From contig JAGPNK010000004.1 in the NCBI GenBank assembly GCA_020746835.1, positions 1 through 64,000 of the forward strand: a DNA stretch of 64,000 nt, in the 5' to 3' direction. The position numbers and the translations under genes were made by a program. Below the pieces are notes generated by a model. The model did not search any database, was not told the origin of the DNA, and saw only the letters and a list, made by a program, of their open reading frames with translations. The stretch comes from Stachybotrys elegans (lineage: Eukaryota; Ascomycota; Sordariomycetes; Hypocreales; Stachybotryaceae). Below, in pieces: positions 45,982 to 57,369 of the stretch. Within the stretch, counting starts at the first letter, position 1, and every line of letters begins with the position of its first letter.

Positions 45982-46792
45982 CTATGCGCATACAAGGCTC
46001 AGAAGGCCGAAAACGCTGCCGCCTGGCACCAACCCGGCAAAGGAGTTGAAGATTGTTTGGGAGTCTTCACAGGTGTCATCACCATCTTGCTGATACATGG
46101 AGAGGCTGATATCACCCTCGTTAAGGAGATTCTGCTGGTCGCCGACGCGGTAGCGGCCAATGTGGAACTCCTGGGGGGCGATGTGGAAGAGAAAGCAAAA
46201 GCCCGGGTTGTGGGCGCCGCCCTGCTCGCACACCTCACGTGTCGTGATGCTCGAGCCTACTAGCTCGGTCATGGTGAAGATGAAGCTGTGGCGCAGTTGA
46301 GGATCCCAACCGCCATGGGCCGTGACCTCGATTGTGGCAGGGCCAACGCCTGTGCCGCTGCCGTACATGGTGTCGATGGTCATTGACGCGACGTTACATC
46401 CGCCGTTGATGCATCCTTCCCAGAGCCTATTCACAGGGAGTCAGAACTTTATTTTGCAAAGTGGCATTGCGCAGTAGCGGTGGAGCGTACAGGTCGGCCG
46501 CATCACGAGGATGGAGAGTTCCGTATTCGGTCTTCTGGCTGGATATTGAGACGATCTAACACGAGTCATTTTTCAAAGCTCCACAGGCTAACATGTTTTA
46601 TTGCGGGAGAGGGCTCACTGTGCAAACATCTCCAGGCCTCGATCTGTCGCAGTCATCCTCTGACGGCAAAGAGTCTTGCCGAGCGATCAACGTCTCGGTG
46701 TTTCCCGATGGCAGCTCACGAGAAGCGATAATTGCCGACATGGCAGACGGCACAGCTCCCAAAAGGCAGGCGAAGATAGTAGTGGATCGCAT
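45982..46792 (-). CDS. cysteine-rich secreted protein of unknown function
   Basis: 216 residues when three exons are joined: 46792-46619, a 32-bp middle exon 46538-46507, and 46426-45982. Both introns are 80 bp with CTGAC/TGACTC branch-like sites. The middle exon is needed because the outer exons are out of phase by two bases without it. A signal peptide is plain (MRSTTIFACLLGAVPSAMSA). The mature part has eight Cys (for example GCINGGCN, REVCEQ, GFCFLFHI, DTCEDS) and a Gly-rich hydrophobic tail (LVPGGSVFGLLSL). No domain recognised; a small extracellular disulfide-bonded protein is likely. Confidence is lower for the middle exon than for the outer two. Confidence 0.6.
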
Positions 46793-48184
46793 ATTGATGG
46801 GAGGGGGAATAGTTAGACTGAAATTGCGCCTAGCGTTGGATGATATGAAGAAGGTGTAGTAACTGGAGGAGTAGCTTGATGATGATAGAGATTTTTGATT
46901 CATTATTAACAGGCAGACTCCAATATTTATAGTTTTTTATATCCAAACCTTACTGACTTCTTCTCGCCATAATGGGCAGGTTATCTGAGCTCCCATGATG
47001 CTGACGTTGCTGGTGGCGCCGTCCATCTTGGCTCAAAGCTGAGGTTTAGGGATACCATGCTTCGGGAAGATGGCAAAGGATTAGAGGATTGCCTTGGCGT
47101 ACTGTACTTGATCTGTATTGCATCTTATCCATAAATAAACTTCGCCCAATGCCAGGCACTTGGCACTATTGATCGACTATGTAGGAGCAGCCTGAACCAG
47201 CTGGTTGACTCAGGTACCGCAAATCATAGAACCGACGTAGTAATTCAGCCAGGCCCCTGTATTCCCCCCCTTGCTGGTCACTGTGTGAGCCAATCAAACG
47301 ACGATGTCAGGGTCGGAACTATGTATGTACGTACGTTAAAGTATATACCCCTGACAAGGGACCATAAAAACAAAACAGGGCTGCATGCCCCTTTGATGTC
47401 ATAGTCCCAAAACCACAGCCGACCAAGCGCGTCATGCCAAGCGATACACCTGCCACAGGCCATAAATAACTGGCCACAAACCTACTTCTGCCTTGAGATC
47501 TGCAATGTTGCTTATTCATCTTAATAATCTTAGTGTTCCTTTTTATGATGTTGATGTACTGTTACCAAACGATTGCCGACCACCCAATCGCTCTTGACTC
47601 CCTCCACTTTGGAAGCCGAAGGGGCTTTTCCAAGCTGCCATTTCCATCCAGAACCTCTGATGATACATTTTCCCATGGATCATATTCCTTCTTCTCCCAT
47701 GACGTCATGGTCGTGTATCTTGACCATTTCAGGTTCAAATCCTCCATGTTCAAGCCAATTCTCGAAGATCGGCCATAGGCAATAATCGTGCCTTCATCTC
47801 TAATTGCGTATTAAGGAGAAGGAGTGCCACTGTAGATCGGCTTGGGGCGAATCTCTATGGTGCAGTTTATGCATAACTTCTAGAGAGTGACTATGGCCCA
47901 TGAAGAAATATGGCCCACAACAAGCTAACCGAAAGCTTGAGCCGTGCGAGGTAAAGTTAATCTACAGGACAGAACATGTGAGCATACTCTAACTCACCTT
48001 CTATTCCATGAGTACATCAACTCTTTTGACTCCTTTTTACCCTATTACGCTCATGGAGAGTACAGCAACTATAACCCCTCAGGGGCATAAGCCTAGCCTC
48101 TCGGTATATACACGACTTTAAGCGTTCCTTCTATATCTCTAATATCTGTTATAGCCCGGTGCCGGATGTGGGACATGCGCAAAA
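46793..48184. other. intergenic region
   Basis: About 1.4 kb. A 246-bp open frame at 47,533 overlaps one on the opposite strand and neither looks like a protein. I see nothing supportable. Confidence 0.5.
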
Positions 48185-50475
48185 ATGACTGCTGGCATCA
48201 GAAGAGAATTCGGGCATAAAGTCGTGTTTTCCGGCGCTCCGCGAACTCTCTACGGTGGCTTCTGTATGGCTCATGAAGGCTTCTTTCAGAGCATTCTGAA
48301 CGCACACGGGCCACACAGAGTCACCTTCGCTCCTAACGCGTTGAGCAAGGAATTTCAAGGACTGGAGTCCGTTTTAGAGATACCAAAGGGTCAGCAGAAT
48401 CATCTGTTTCTTCGAAGCTCCCACGACTTTGCTTTAAACCACGGGCTCTTTATAGCCAGTGCTGGTGGACGCATTCCTGTCATGGAGACTGAAACCAGAC
48501 TCCTCGATCGTAAATGGATTGATGCAGAGCTGCTTCGACACTGGAAAAGATGTTGTGAAGTAGAGCATGGCGATCTATGCTCGATGAGAGGAAGACGGCG
48601 CTTCCCTCGGCCTAGACGTCTTTTGCGATACAGTAGACTACAATATCGTGGACAACAAGGGTTATGGCCCACGTGGCGCTGAGCTACGTCTGGTGTCAGG
48701 TTGACATTCTACAGACTTTAACAAGCAATCTGACCAAGCTTCGCAAGATTGGTGCCCTAAGAGAATCGGATAATTCATTGCCTCGCACGATCAGAGATAC
48801 CATCACGTTGGTGAGGATGCTTGGGGAAAGATACCTCTGGGTTGACGCAGTCTGCATCGTCCAAGACGATGAGAGCAATCGGAATCGACTGATACACAGC
48901 ATGGGTGCAGTCTTTGCCAATGCAGTTTTAACAATTATAGCTGCTGACGGCGATAATGCGGAGTACGGCTTGCGTGGGCCGAAAGAACTATCAGGCCCAC
49001 GGGATTACTGCTGTGTTCATGTGTTACCAGAAGATGTCATTGTTAATTCCTCCCCAATCGGCAGGTTTCGTGACACGACATGGGATACACGAGGCTGGAC
49101 TTTTCAAGAATATCTTCTCTCGCCAAAGCGACTGATTTTTGTAGCTGATACCGTCCGTTGGGAGTGTCCCAGTTGGTGCCTTTATGAAGAGCTGCGTGAA
49201 CTCAGGACTATGCCCACGGCTGAGACCTACGATGATGACGCCACAGACATTCGGAAGGCAAATCACTGGATTACCTCCAAGTTTCCAGATTTGGTGGCTT
49301 TTAACATCATCTCAAAGGTGTTCATCGACAGAGAGTTCAGTGTTGCCGATGACGCACTGAGTGCCCTTTCGGGACTCTCACGGCAATGGCTCCAAGCTTC
49401 GTAGGTGGCTTCATGTGGGCCGCTCCAGTTATGTTCCTGGATCCTGCGCTCGCTTGGACGGTTTTTGATTTCGTAAGTACTCCAAAAGCCGTGATGTTCT
49501 CTATCCAACACGTTTCAGGTAGACGAAGAGGATCAAGGACCCCATAAGCTGTTAAGGCGGTGGGATCCTCGAAAATTCCACCACGGCAGGCATGCTCCTA
49601 CTTGGTCTTGGGCCAGTATCAAGGGTAAGATAGTAACGAAAAGCCTTTGGACAAATGAGGATTGACTACTTTGGGGACGGGAGGAGTGTCATTACAATTG
49701 CGAGCCCATCAGTCGAGTTGTACCCGCGGTCAACTGGACTGTTCGGCAGACGAAGGAACAAGAGCAACCACACGAAATCCTCATCCTCAATGAGTGGTAT
49801 GTGTCAAAGAAGTTTTATTCAGGACCTGATCCTCCAGAAGCCCCGCCAGGTTGACTGCGTTGGCCCATTACTCTCAACACCGACCAGCCCAGATTCCAAA
49901 TTGCATCGGACCAAGAGCTGAATGAGCTGAATGAAAGGCCTTACTCTGACCGGCCATGCTACTGGTTGTTCGCCATGAAGGATAAACACCCGCCGCGTTA
50001 TTTTTATACCCATACTTCTTTAGGGGACCTGAAATTTCTGTATCCTATCCTTGTTCAAGACAATGAGGAGCTCGCTCGCTCGCTCCATCTGGCCAATGAT
50101 GGAAGAGGACGATACCTATGTGGATTAACGGCTCATGGATTCTACATACTAAAGCCCAGGATGGACAGAGTTGGTCGAAATAATTATGAAATGTTCGATG
50201 CTGAAGGAAAGGATCGAGTTGGACGGGGCTGGTCATACGAGGCGTTTGATAACAACAACATGATGCTGGTGGAGCTCGTTGCTATTTCCATGAAGTACAA
50301 GGCCGATAATGGCCACCGATTCGAATCGGAACACGGGGCAGAGGGTCCGCAATTCTACAACGTACTATGGGTGGAATGGATCGATGGGGTTGCATACCGA
50401 AAAGGACTCGGGGAGGTGGAAAGAAACACATGGGAGAGTCAGTCAGTTGAGCAAGTTGAGCTGATACTTGGTTAA
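48185..50475 (+). pseudogene. HET-domain (heterokaryon incompatibility) pseudogene
   Basis: The three HET signature blocks are readable: HVALSYVWCQVD, YLWVDAVCIVQDDE and RGWTFQEYLLSPKRLIF. The reading frame is broken repeatedly. One frameshift lies at about 48,665, where VDNKGYG should run into HVALSYVW. Another lies at about 49,383, where SALSGL should continue LTAMAPSFVGGFMW. In-frame TGA stops occur at about 49,663 and 49,855 within otherwise family-like C-terminal sequence (HEILILNEWYVSKKF, PDPPEAPPG). One intron is still recognisable at 49473-49518 (GTAAGT...TTTCAG). The distal 500 bases remain open to a stop at 50475. This was a full-length HET protein of roughly 700 residues. Confidence 0.8.
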
Positions 50476-50600
50476 AGTTAGCATGGGCTGAGATACCAGT
50501 ATCAAACTAATGCAGCGCCCATCCCTGGTGATTCCATTTTAACCCTCTGTCATCAGTTAATGCAGGTCGCGCTCTGGTTTATTATATAGAGCTCCTGCCG

Positions 50601-51537
50601 TTAATGCTCTATGTATCTGGACCCATAGGCTTTGCATAAGTAATCTCTTTTAAACGAGCTATGACCAAGATTATAAATAGTGTTTAATCTTCGGCAGCGA
50701 TTTACTTCTTCGCTAATCGTAGCAGGGATAGCATAATAGCTATTAAAGCTGAGGCTTGGATCATAGCTATGCTTCAAGGCACTCAAGCGCTCATAACGCC
50801 ACTCCTCGTATCCATACAGCGCAGACACAGGTTCGTCGTCCTGCGCATAGTTTTGATAGATATGCCAATCGTCATAACCAGACACATCTGGCTCCACCAT
50901 CCTGTTGCGCCATTGGCGGCCCCATGCATCGGACATCCGCTACTTCGTCGTCAGAGTACGTCATGGAGAAAACGACTGCATTGTGAAAGAAGTTTTGGTG
51001 GTGAAAGGCGGTATAGGGGTCCGGCAGTGCATCGACCGCTTCTGTGCCAAAGGTCTCGACAAGTATGACGCTGCTGTTGGCCGCCGGGCTGGCTTGCAAC
51101 TCGACATATGAATGCTAGATTTCGATGAAACTTCCGTGTCCAAGTTTCTTGTCAGTGCACTGTACTGGTTTGCTCGAGCACCGGGAATGCGGCCATTCTC
51201 AATGATGCCGGCCAATGCAACCGAAGATAGCTCGTTCCATGGAACCAGCTGCTCAGAAAAGGAGGCGCTTGGTACTGCATATCGTTGAGCGACGGCTTGA
51301 GCATCTTCCATAGCGCCGCGCGTACATAATATTGACAAAAATGACAGGCTACATAGCGAAACCGCCTCTCCATAGTACTGATACCCGCATGTGAACGCTG
51401 CTCTGGAGACTTACATCCAGGGTTTGTGGGTTGGATCCGTAAGCGATCATGATAACAAGAGCGGGATCTACATCCTCAGCCAAAAGGTCGCTTGTGATAT
51501 TGAAGACAGTTGCCACCATGCGGCCAAAAGCACACAA
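50601..51537 (-). pseudogene. FAD-linked oxidase (berberine-bridge/PCMH type), C-terminal remnant
   Basis: Only the C-terminal half of the family is present. Pieces include ALVIMIAYGSNPQTLDV, LVPWNELSSV, SSVILVETFGTEAVDALPD, then in a shifted frame SDAWGRQWRNRMVEPDVSGY, DDWHIYQNYAQDDEP and LYGYEEWRYERL. The normal C-terminal pattern WxxYxNYxxxxxxxxxxYG is easily seen. The FAD-binding half with its covalent His site is missing, and at least one frameshift lies at about 50,934. The fragment abuts the 3' end of the PTH11-like gene on the same strand. Confidence 0.7.
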
Positions 51538-51601
51538 TACTACTAAGTACCAATCTCAACTCTAATCCAATGTATATTTGAATTACAGTGTTCTTTTACT
51601 C

Positions 51602-53099
51602 TCAAGTGAGAATAGCTACCTTGCTGTTATTATCCAATGTCATAGTCTTGCCGTCGCTCTGCGGCTCCGTTATAGAGTCAGAATGCGCAACGCTGGTCGT
51701 GTCCACGTGAGGGCTCATTTTGTTGGGGTTGTTTTCCATCTCAATTCCGTCAAATTCTGTGTATCCAGTTCGATGGCGGTTTTGCGCGTTGCTGTTCTTC
51801 GAGTTGTATGCATAGTATCCAGGCGTGCTGGAGTGATGGGACGACCCCATGAGCTTCGGTGCGAATCTCTTGAGGAACTTTCGCAAAGTGGGCATGGAGC
51901 CGCAGATGATAAAGAGGTTGACCTCGACAAAGCTAGATAGGCAGGGTCAGACGCAGTTCAATACGGAGTGCGCAATCTGTTACTCACGACCAAACGTTGG
52001 CTGGAGCAGCCGCCCATGGAATATCAGTCGTTCGAAGCAAGGACGGAAGATAGACCATTCGTACAATCGAGGTTGCGACAGTCCTATGATGTTGTGTTAG
52101 CGGATACCCGTTGCGGATAGGAGTTTGCAACTTACATGGAACCAACCCCGAACATGAAACCAGCGCCAATCTTTTGCGCCAGAGGCATCTTTAACTTGGC
52201 TACCGTGGGGATAGGAATGACAAAGAGGATGCAGTCCGAGACAATGTTGGCGACGGCAATGGCGATGTACAGGCTGGGCTGGTCCACACATCTTCCCCCA
52301 ACAACATACGGGTCCCAAGCGGTTCGAATAGGTCGGCATCCAAACAGAAGCAGGCCCGCAATCGTCGTCGTGTAGCCTGCAACCATGGCCATGGTGGACC
52401 AGACAACAATTTTGAATGATTTCTGGGGCGAGATGCGAAGGTAAAACGCCAATAGGGAAGTTTTGCTGAGACCGTTGCAGGCGATAAAGATCGGGGCGAC
52501 AATGTAGGAGCTCTATGTGACTGGTGTATCAGCAAGCTGCTCGGGTATCTTGAAGAGTGTCGAGGCCCGAAGAAAGGGGATGACACGTACAAGATTGTGA
52601 TTTGCAAACACCTCGATCGGCATCTCCCATGCATGATGTCCTAGTCCACCGATTGAAATCGACCCTTTGGAGAATGATTAGGTTGAAGCTCATTATCTCA
52701 GTGCTGGAGCCTTGCGATCTTTGACTTACATGTTTGGACCGACTGCATGACAAGGGACGCTATCTGTCGGGGAATAATTAGCCTTGTCGAGGTAGTGAAA
52801 GAGGATCAGCGCCCATCCTACCCAAGCAAGAGTGATCAACACTAATAAAATTGTCAGCATGGCCATTGAGAGATAGAGGAGACACCACCCATACCATCTT
52901 CGATTTGCAGGCCTCCCGATAAGAACTGCTTCGTGTACAGTCTCTGTGCAAGACAGAGGACTGCCAAGAACCCGAGCAGCCCAAAAATCAGGAAGTGATG
53001 AATCACAAACTGCTCTTGCGGATTCGCGAAGTCCACCACATAGCCATCTGGAGCGGCGATCACAGTGGTCACGCCATTCGTTACCGGAAAGGCATCCAT
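51602..53099 (-). CDS. PTH11-like / rhodopsin-fold integral membrane protein
   Basis: Six exons: 53099-52895, 52841-52730, 52664-52591, 52512-52136, 52083-51988 and 51932-51602. Seven hydrophobic segments follow the fungal rhodopsin-domain family: FLIFGLLGFLAVLCLAQRLY, VLITLAWVGWALILFHYLD, IVAPIFIACNGLSKTSLLAF, MAMVAGYTTTIAGLLLFGC, YIAIAVANIVSDCILFVIPI, GFMFGVGSMTVATSIVRMVY and VEVNLFIICGSMPTLRKFL. The motif GLGHHAWEMP and the cytosolic tail of about 85 polar residues are typical. Some relatives are surface-sensing receptors. One problem: the join of exons 2 and 3 is out of phase by one base with every good donor/acceptor pair I can find, so either an unusual splice or a single-base lesion is present. 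Confidence 0.75.
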
Positions 53100-53893
53100 T
53101 GCTTCTCATAAAGCGCAGATCGTTGGAAAGGGTGTGGCGAAGGGAAAAGGTGCGGTGCTGCGTTCGTGCGTGCGTTCACATTTTGTGTATTGTGGGCTTC
53201 GCCAAACGACGAAGTTTACCAGAGTTGATCAAGGAGGTTTTTTCTCTTGGCGACAACCGAAGGTGCACCATCCTGGTCAACCTTTCGTCTTTCCCTTGGT
53301 TGCAACACAAAGTCACGCCAGCAGGGCTATACAGGCATAATTAATACGTGCAGGACAAGGGAGCGGGTCCAGGGGACATGATCCTCATCAGGTATAGGCA
53401 CCGCGTTACCTTGCACACGGAGGCAGGCAAGGCAGTCCTTTTGTGAGGGCCATCCTGGAGAGGGGGCAAGCCGTGTCTCGGACAAGTTAAAGCCCCAGGG
53501 GCAGGCCGCGGGTGCTGCTCAGAAGCCAATCTCCCGTGCTGGTGCTCCCTAGTTCCCGGAGGCATAATCGTGGGTTCCGGCCCCGTAGCAAGGGTTGTCG
53601 AACGCAGGCCTCGACACTAGTGGGAGGAACTGGGGAAGTCGAACCCGAGGACCGATAAATACGTTGCCAAGGCCAAGAACTCGATAGCGCAGCATGCCCA
53701 TGGCCAATTGAGAGCAGGTCCATGGTTCCCATGTCGCAGACGAAATGCGGGTGGGGATACCATTGGCTGCATGTGCAGCGCGGATCTTACCTATATAAGT
53801 ACTTGCGAGTGCTCCGTTACATCGTCTGAGACTCGGTTACTCCTCACCGCTGCCTTGCCCACTTGTACGTTCTGCGCACAAAGTCAACCAACC
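53100..53893. other. divergent promoter region
   Basis: About 790 bp between the divergent membrane-protein and EthD genes, GC-richer around 53,350-53,720. No supportable gene seen. Confidence 0.45.
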
Positions 53894-54566
53894 ATGGCCC
53901 GCCTCCTGTCTGTCCTCGCCCTTACCGTGGCTGCCGTGAGCCAGGTAGTCCACGCTGCATCATGCCACTCTAGCACTGGTCATATGCAGATGGTCACCTA
54001 CGTCAAGCGCCACCCAGAATACACCCGCGAGGAGTTTTGGGAGTACTGGGAGACTCAGCATGCCCCCAAGGTCGCCCCCTTGGCTGCTCACTTCAACATT
54101 ACTCGGTACCAGCAGGTATGTACACTTCTTTCTTTCGTTGTCTCGCTCTAGACCTCGCTTGCCAAGCCTGGGCGCATGTCGGCGATTTGCGCCCCTGGAC
54201 CCAACCATGTACGACCTTGGCAACTGTACTGACTCTTCACCAAAGATCCAGGTCGGGGGACAGATTCTGCCCACTGCGGGTGGCTCATCGAGGCCTGCTT
54301 CAAACGTGACCGTCGAGTTTGATGGCATCGCCATGTTCCTGTACAAGTCTGCCGACGTGCTCACTGAAATGCTCTCGCACCCCTACTACATCAATGTAGT
54401 CGAGCCCGACGAGCACGTCTTCATCGACAAGGCTGCTTTCGGTACCGGCATGGTGGCAACATTCATTGGCAGCCAGGTCGAGGTGGTCAATGAGAGGAAG
54501 GATGTATGGATCGGTGATGAGTCGGTTCGCGCTCAGTACCAGGAGGTTTTCGACTCGTACCAATAA
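53894..54566 (+). CDS. secreted EthD-domain protein
   Basis: About 180 residues from exons 53894-54115 and 54246-54566; the acceptor may instead be six bases later. It begins with a signal peptide (MARLLSVLALTVAAVSQVVH, then A). The EthD/dabb-type ferredoxin-like fold is indicated by MQMVTYVKRHPEYTREEFW, EYWETQHAPKVAP, VEFDGIAMFLYKSADVL, YYINVVEPDEHVFIDK and GMVATFIGSQVEVV. Related fungal EthD proteins include small cyclases and decarboxylases in polyketide pathways, but secreted forms are not characterised to my knowledge. A broken paralogue lies at 6816-7276. The 130-bp intron is long for this window; its branch site TACTGAC is about 20 bases from the acceptor. Confidence 0.82.
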
Positions 54567-55390
54567 TGGCCAATAGACATGTATTATATCACATAGACAC
54601 TACCCCTACTGTTTATTTACCTTCTCCTGCTTCCACCTCACTGTACACTCTTTTCATCATCAGCATCATTATATCACATATCTATCTTTAGAGCAGAATA
54701 TAGAATGACGCGCTGTATTTACAGGCTGCATCACGTTTGTGTTGGCACAGTGTGGAAAGCCGCCTGCAGTTCAATCTTGTGTTCTTCTTTTTTCATTATT
54801 TATTGATTTGCGTACATAACATGATTTCGTTGTGAGTAGTCACTACCCCTATCAACCTTGTGTGAACAAAAAGCACAATTATAATGCCGTGTTGCAAGGT
54901 TATAGCTTGCAAGCGTGGTGGGGTGTGTTGCACATCCAAATACGAGGCAATACGCAACCTGAAGACAGCCGGGATAAACCTGTCTCCAAGGTGAACTCCC
55001 TGTAGAGTGGTAGTGCGTGATATTTTGGGGGAGGGGCAAGAGGATGCTAGACCCTGTACACTAAAGAAGCCCCGTGTGTAAAGGAGAGTTAAGGAGAAAC
55101 AGAACTAACGACATGGAGATTTATCCTAGGACATATGAGAATTGCAGACCCTTATTGATCTCCAGTCCTAGCGATTGAAGTGCTGCCACTTAAATAATGA
55201 GAGCTCTAATTTCCCAGCAATACAGAGACACAATCACCATCGACTTAGTGGCAACCAGGTAGCGAACGAAGAGACGACATAATACACGGACACGGCGCCG
55301 GCTCCATACGCGACGGGGTGGATTGTGTCAGCGCCCCTGAGGAACTCCAATGTGCCTAAGCCAGAATGCAGAAGATCCGGAAGGTCTATG
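54567..55390. other. intergenic region
   Basis: About 820 bp without a recognisable gene on either strand. Confidence 0.45.
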
Positions 55391-56094
55391 TTATTGAAGA
55401 CTGCAATACGGCTTACTCCAACAGAATAAGGCTGCTGATATCAATATGGCTAAAACCATCCATAATGCCCAGACATTCCTTAAAGGAGATACTTGTGTGA
55501 CATGCTCCTTCAAGAAGGTCTCGGCCCGTATAGTCTCTTTTGTTATGTGTTTGTTTACGGCGCCGGTCCGTCCCTTGATATGGAGAGCGATGTTCTTCCT
55601 CGTCTGGCCAGCCCCAGCACGTATGAGTCAGGCCGCTCCAGACCGACCCGTGTGATACTCTTCCAGGAACGATCGCAGGTCCGAATCGAGCTTCTCCTAG
55701 GCGCCATCAGCCTTCTCGCTCTGCTGGAAGATCTCCGTCAGCAGGCCCGTTTATAGCAGTCGCTCCGCATCCAGCATGTCCTTTCCCAGCCTGTCGAGCC
55801 GCCTCTGCCGCCACAAGATTGGACTTTGTATATGGGCCCTTCGAGAACTTGACCTCCTCGTCCAGATCCCTTGATGCATTCAGACACCTGTTGGCGAGCC
55901 ACGGCAGGTGCGTGTCCCAATCGGTCGGCTTCGGTTGTGTGATGCCCCGGGATCTTGTCGTCGCTGTTGTTGTCATCGACATCGTCGATGTCCAATTCCG
56001 CTTGGCGAGGCGTCCAGGTGCATTGCGTGGTAGATGAGGGTGGGATCGACCCCTCAAGTATGGTACACCTGCGTCGCGAAATGGATTGTCTCAC
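55391..56094 (-). pseudogene. degenerate coiled-coil protein with C-terminal membrane anchor
   Basis: One minus-strand frame reads RRLDRLGKDMLDAERLL, TGLLTEIFQQSEKADGA, KLDSDLRSFLEEYHTG, QTRKNIALHIKGRTGAVNK and ETFLKEHVTQVSPLRNVWA, then a hydrophobic tail ALWMVLAILISAALFCW, interrupted by TAA, TAG and TGA. An upstream frame (DWDTHLPWLANRCLN, RDLDEEVKFSKGPYTKSN) also looks like protein. Together they suggest a decayed helical protein with a single C-terminal transmembrane segment. I do not recognise the family. Confidence 0.4.
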
Positions 56095-56633
56095 GCGCGG
56101 TGTCGATGACCTGCAAAATATTGCACGCCTGGCCGAGTGCGACGAGCGGTTCGATGCCAGTCATTGTCAAAGGAAGCTGGATTTAACGTGGAGATATCGA
56201 GAGAGAAAGGCAGGCAGGCTCACATCTGGGGGTGCGTTGGAGTTGGAACTGTGCAGTCAACCCGCCGGGCTTTCTCTCCAGGGCCTTACTTTCAACCCCT
56301 AGGCTCTATTAGAGGCTTAGCACCTGCATATTACGTTGCTCAGTCATGCTTGGGCAGCCAATACCGAGTATCTATCCAGTCGGCAGCAATACTCGCTATC
56401 GCTTACTTATCTATACTCCGTGCTAGCCCTTGCTCGCCCAACTTTCCGGATTGGGATGTGTCATAAAGGCGGCTTGATCTAGGCCATCTTGAGTAAGATG
56501 CACGAGCTCTATGTATAAGAAGGCAACAAGTCTTCAAAGTCCTGAAACTCCTCTCCTCTGATTCTCAACAGCTAAGCACCTTAAGCAGTAGACTTTGAAT
56601 TCACAAGTCTTGTCCATTAGCATTCCCCAACCT
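56095..56633. other. intergenic region
   Basis: About 540 bp upstream of the cupin gene; no gene seen. It contains CAGCCAATACCGAGTA (about 56,356), also found near 29,495. Confidence 0.45.
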
Positions 56634-57206
56634 ATGAACCATTTGTCCACGAGGATGTCTTCAGATAGTTCTTACGTCGCTTCTCCCTCCGTCGCCATGC
56701 CGTCGGCTACTTCGAGCCCACGACTTGTCGTCTCAACCCATGACACGACCGGCGCCTCTCTCTTTGCGTCAGACGGCGCTGTCCCCCTCTTTCAACCTCT
56801 CGGCTCATCAGCCACCTCCTTTTCAGTATTCGATGTGCGGGACACAGTCCCTGTCAACAACCTCGACGCGGCGCACGCTTATCCGAATATGATTCCCCGC
56901 TGCCCACCAAACGGCGTCATATTCTGCCTCAGCAATATACCTCCCAAATTCACCGTGCCCATGCACCGCACGCTGAGTCTGGACTACGGCGTTATTTTGA
57001 GTGGAGAAATTGATATCAGGCTGGATTCTGGAGATGAGAGAACACTCAAGGCCGGCGATTTTATCATTCAAGGAGGGGTAAATCACCAGTGGATTAACAA
57101 GACTGACGACTTTTGTCGGATAGCCTTTGTTACAGTTGGGGCAAAGAAGATTGAACTTTCAGATGGTTCGGAACTTGAGGCAATTGAGCCCAAGAGGCCT
57201 AGTTAA
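56634..57206 (+). CDS. cupin-2 domain protein
   Basis: Single exon, 190 residues from the first in-frame ATG; a second ATG at 56655 is equally possible. The C-terminal half is a single cupin barrel: PMHRTLSLDYGVILSGEIDI with the first motif shortened (HRTxSxDYGVxLxGE), then LKAGDFIIQGGVNHQWIN, corresponding to the second motif with its His. The first motif has one clear His plus Asp/Glu, so metal binding is plausible. Fungal relatives of this layout occur in metabolite clusters and as stand-alone genes; the substrate is unknown. It converges on the Zn2Cys6 gene, with 163 bp between their stops. Confidence 0.85.
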   Translation: MNHLSTRMSSDSSYVASPSVAMPSATSSPRLVVSTHDTTGASLFASDGAVPLFQPLGSSATSFSVFDVRDTVPVNNLDAAHAYPNMIPRCPPNGVIFCLSNIPPKFTVPMHRTLSLDYGVILSGEIDIRLDSGDERTLKAGDFIIQGGVNHQWINKTDDFCRIAFVTVGAKKIELSDGSELEAIEPKRPS

Positions 57207-57369
57207 AGAGTCCCGCCTTTATGGATTTGTTGTCTTTCTTTTTTAAAGGCTTACTCGCTCTATGACCGTCTTTTCTCTTTTCTTGGATTTTGTGGGCTCT
57301 GGGAGCATGGAAAGCGATTAGGCCCAGGCATTCTCTTCTCCGTTCTTTATTCCTAACGATTCTTCTGTA

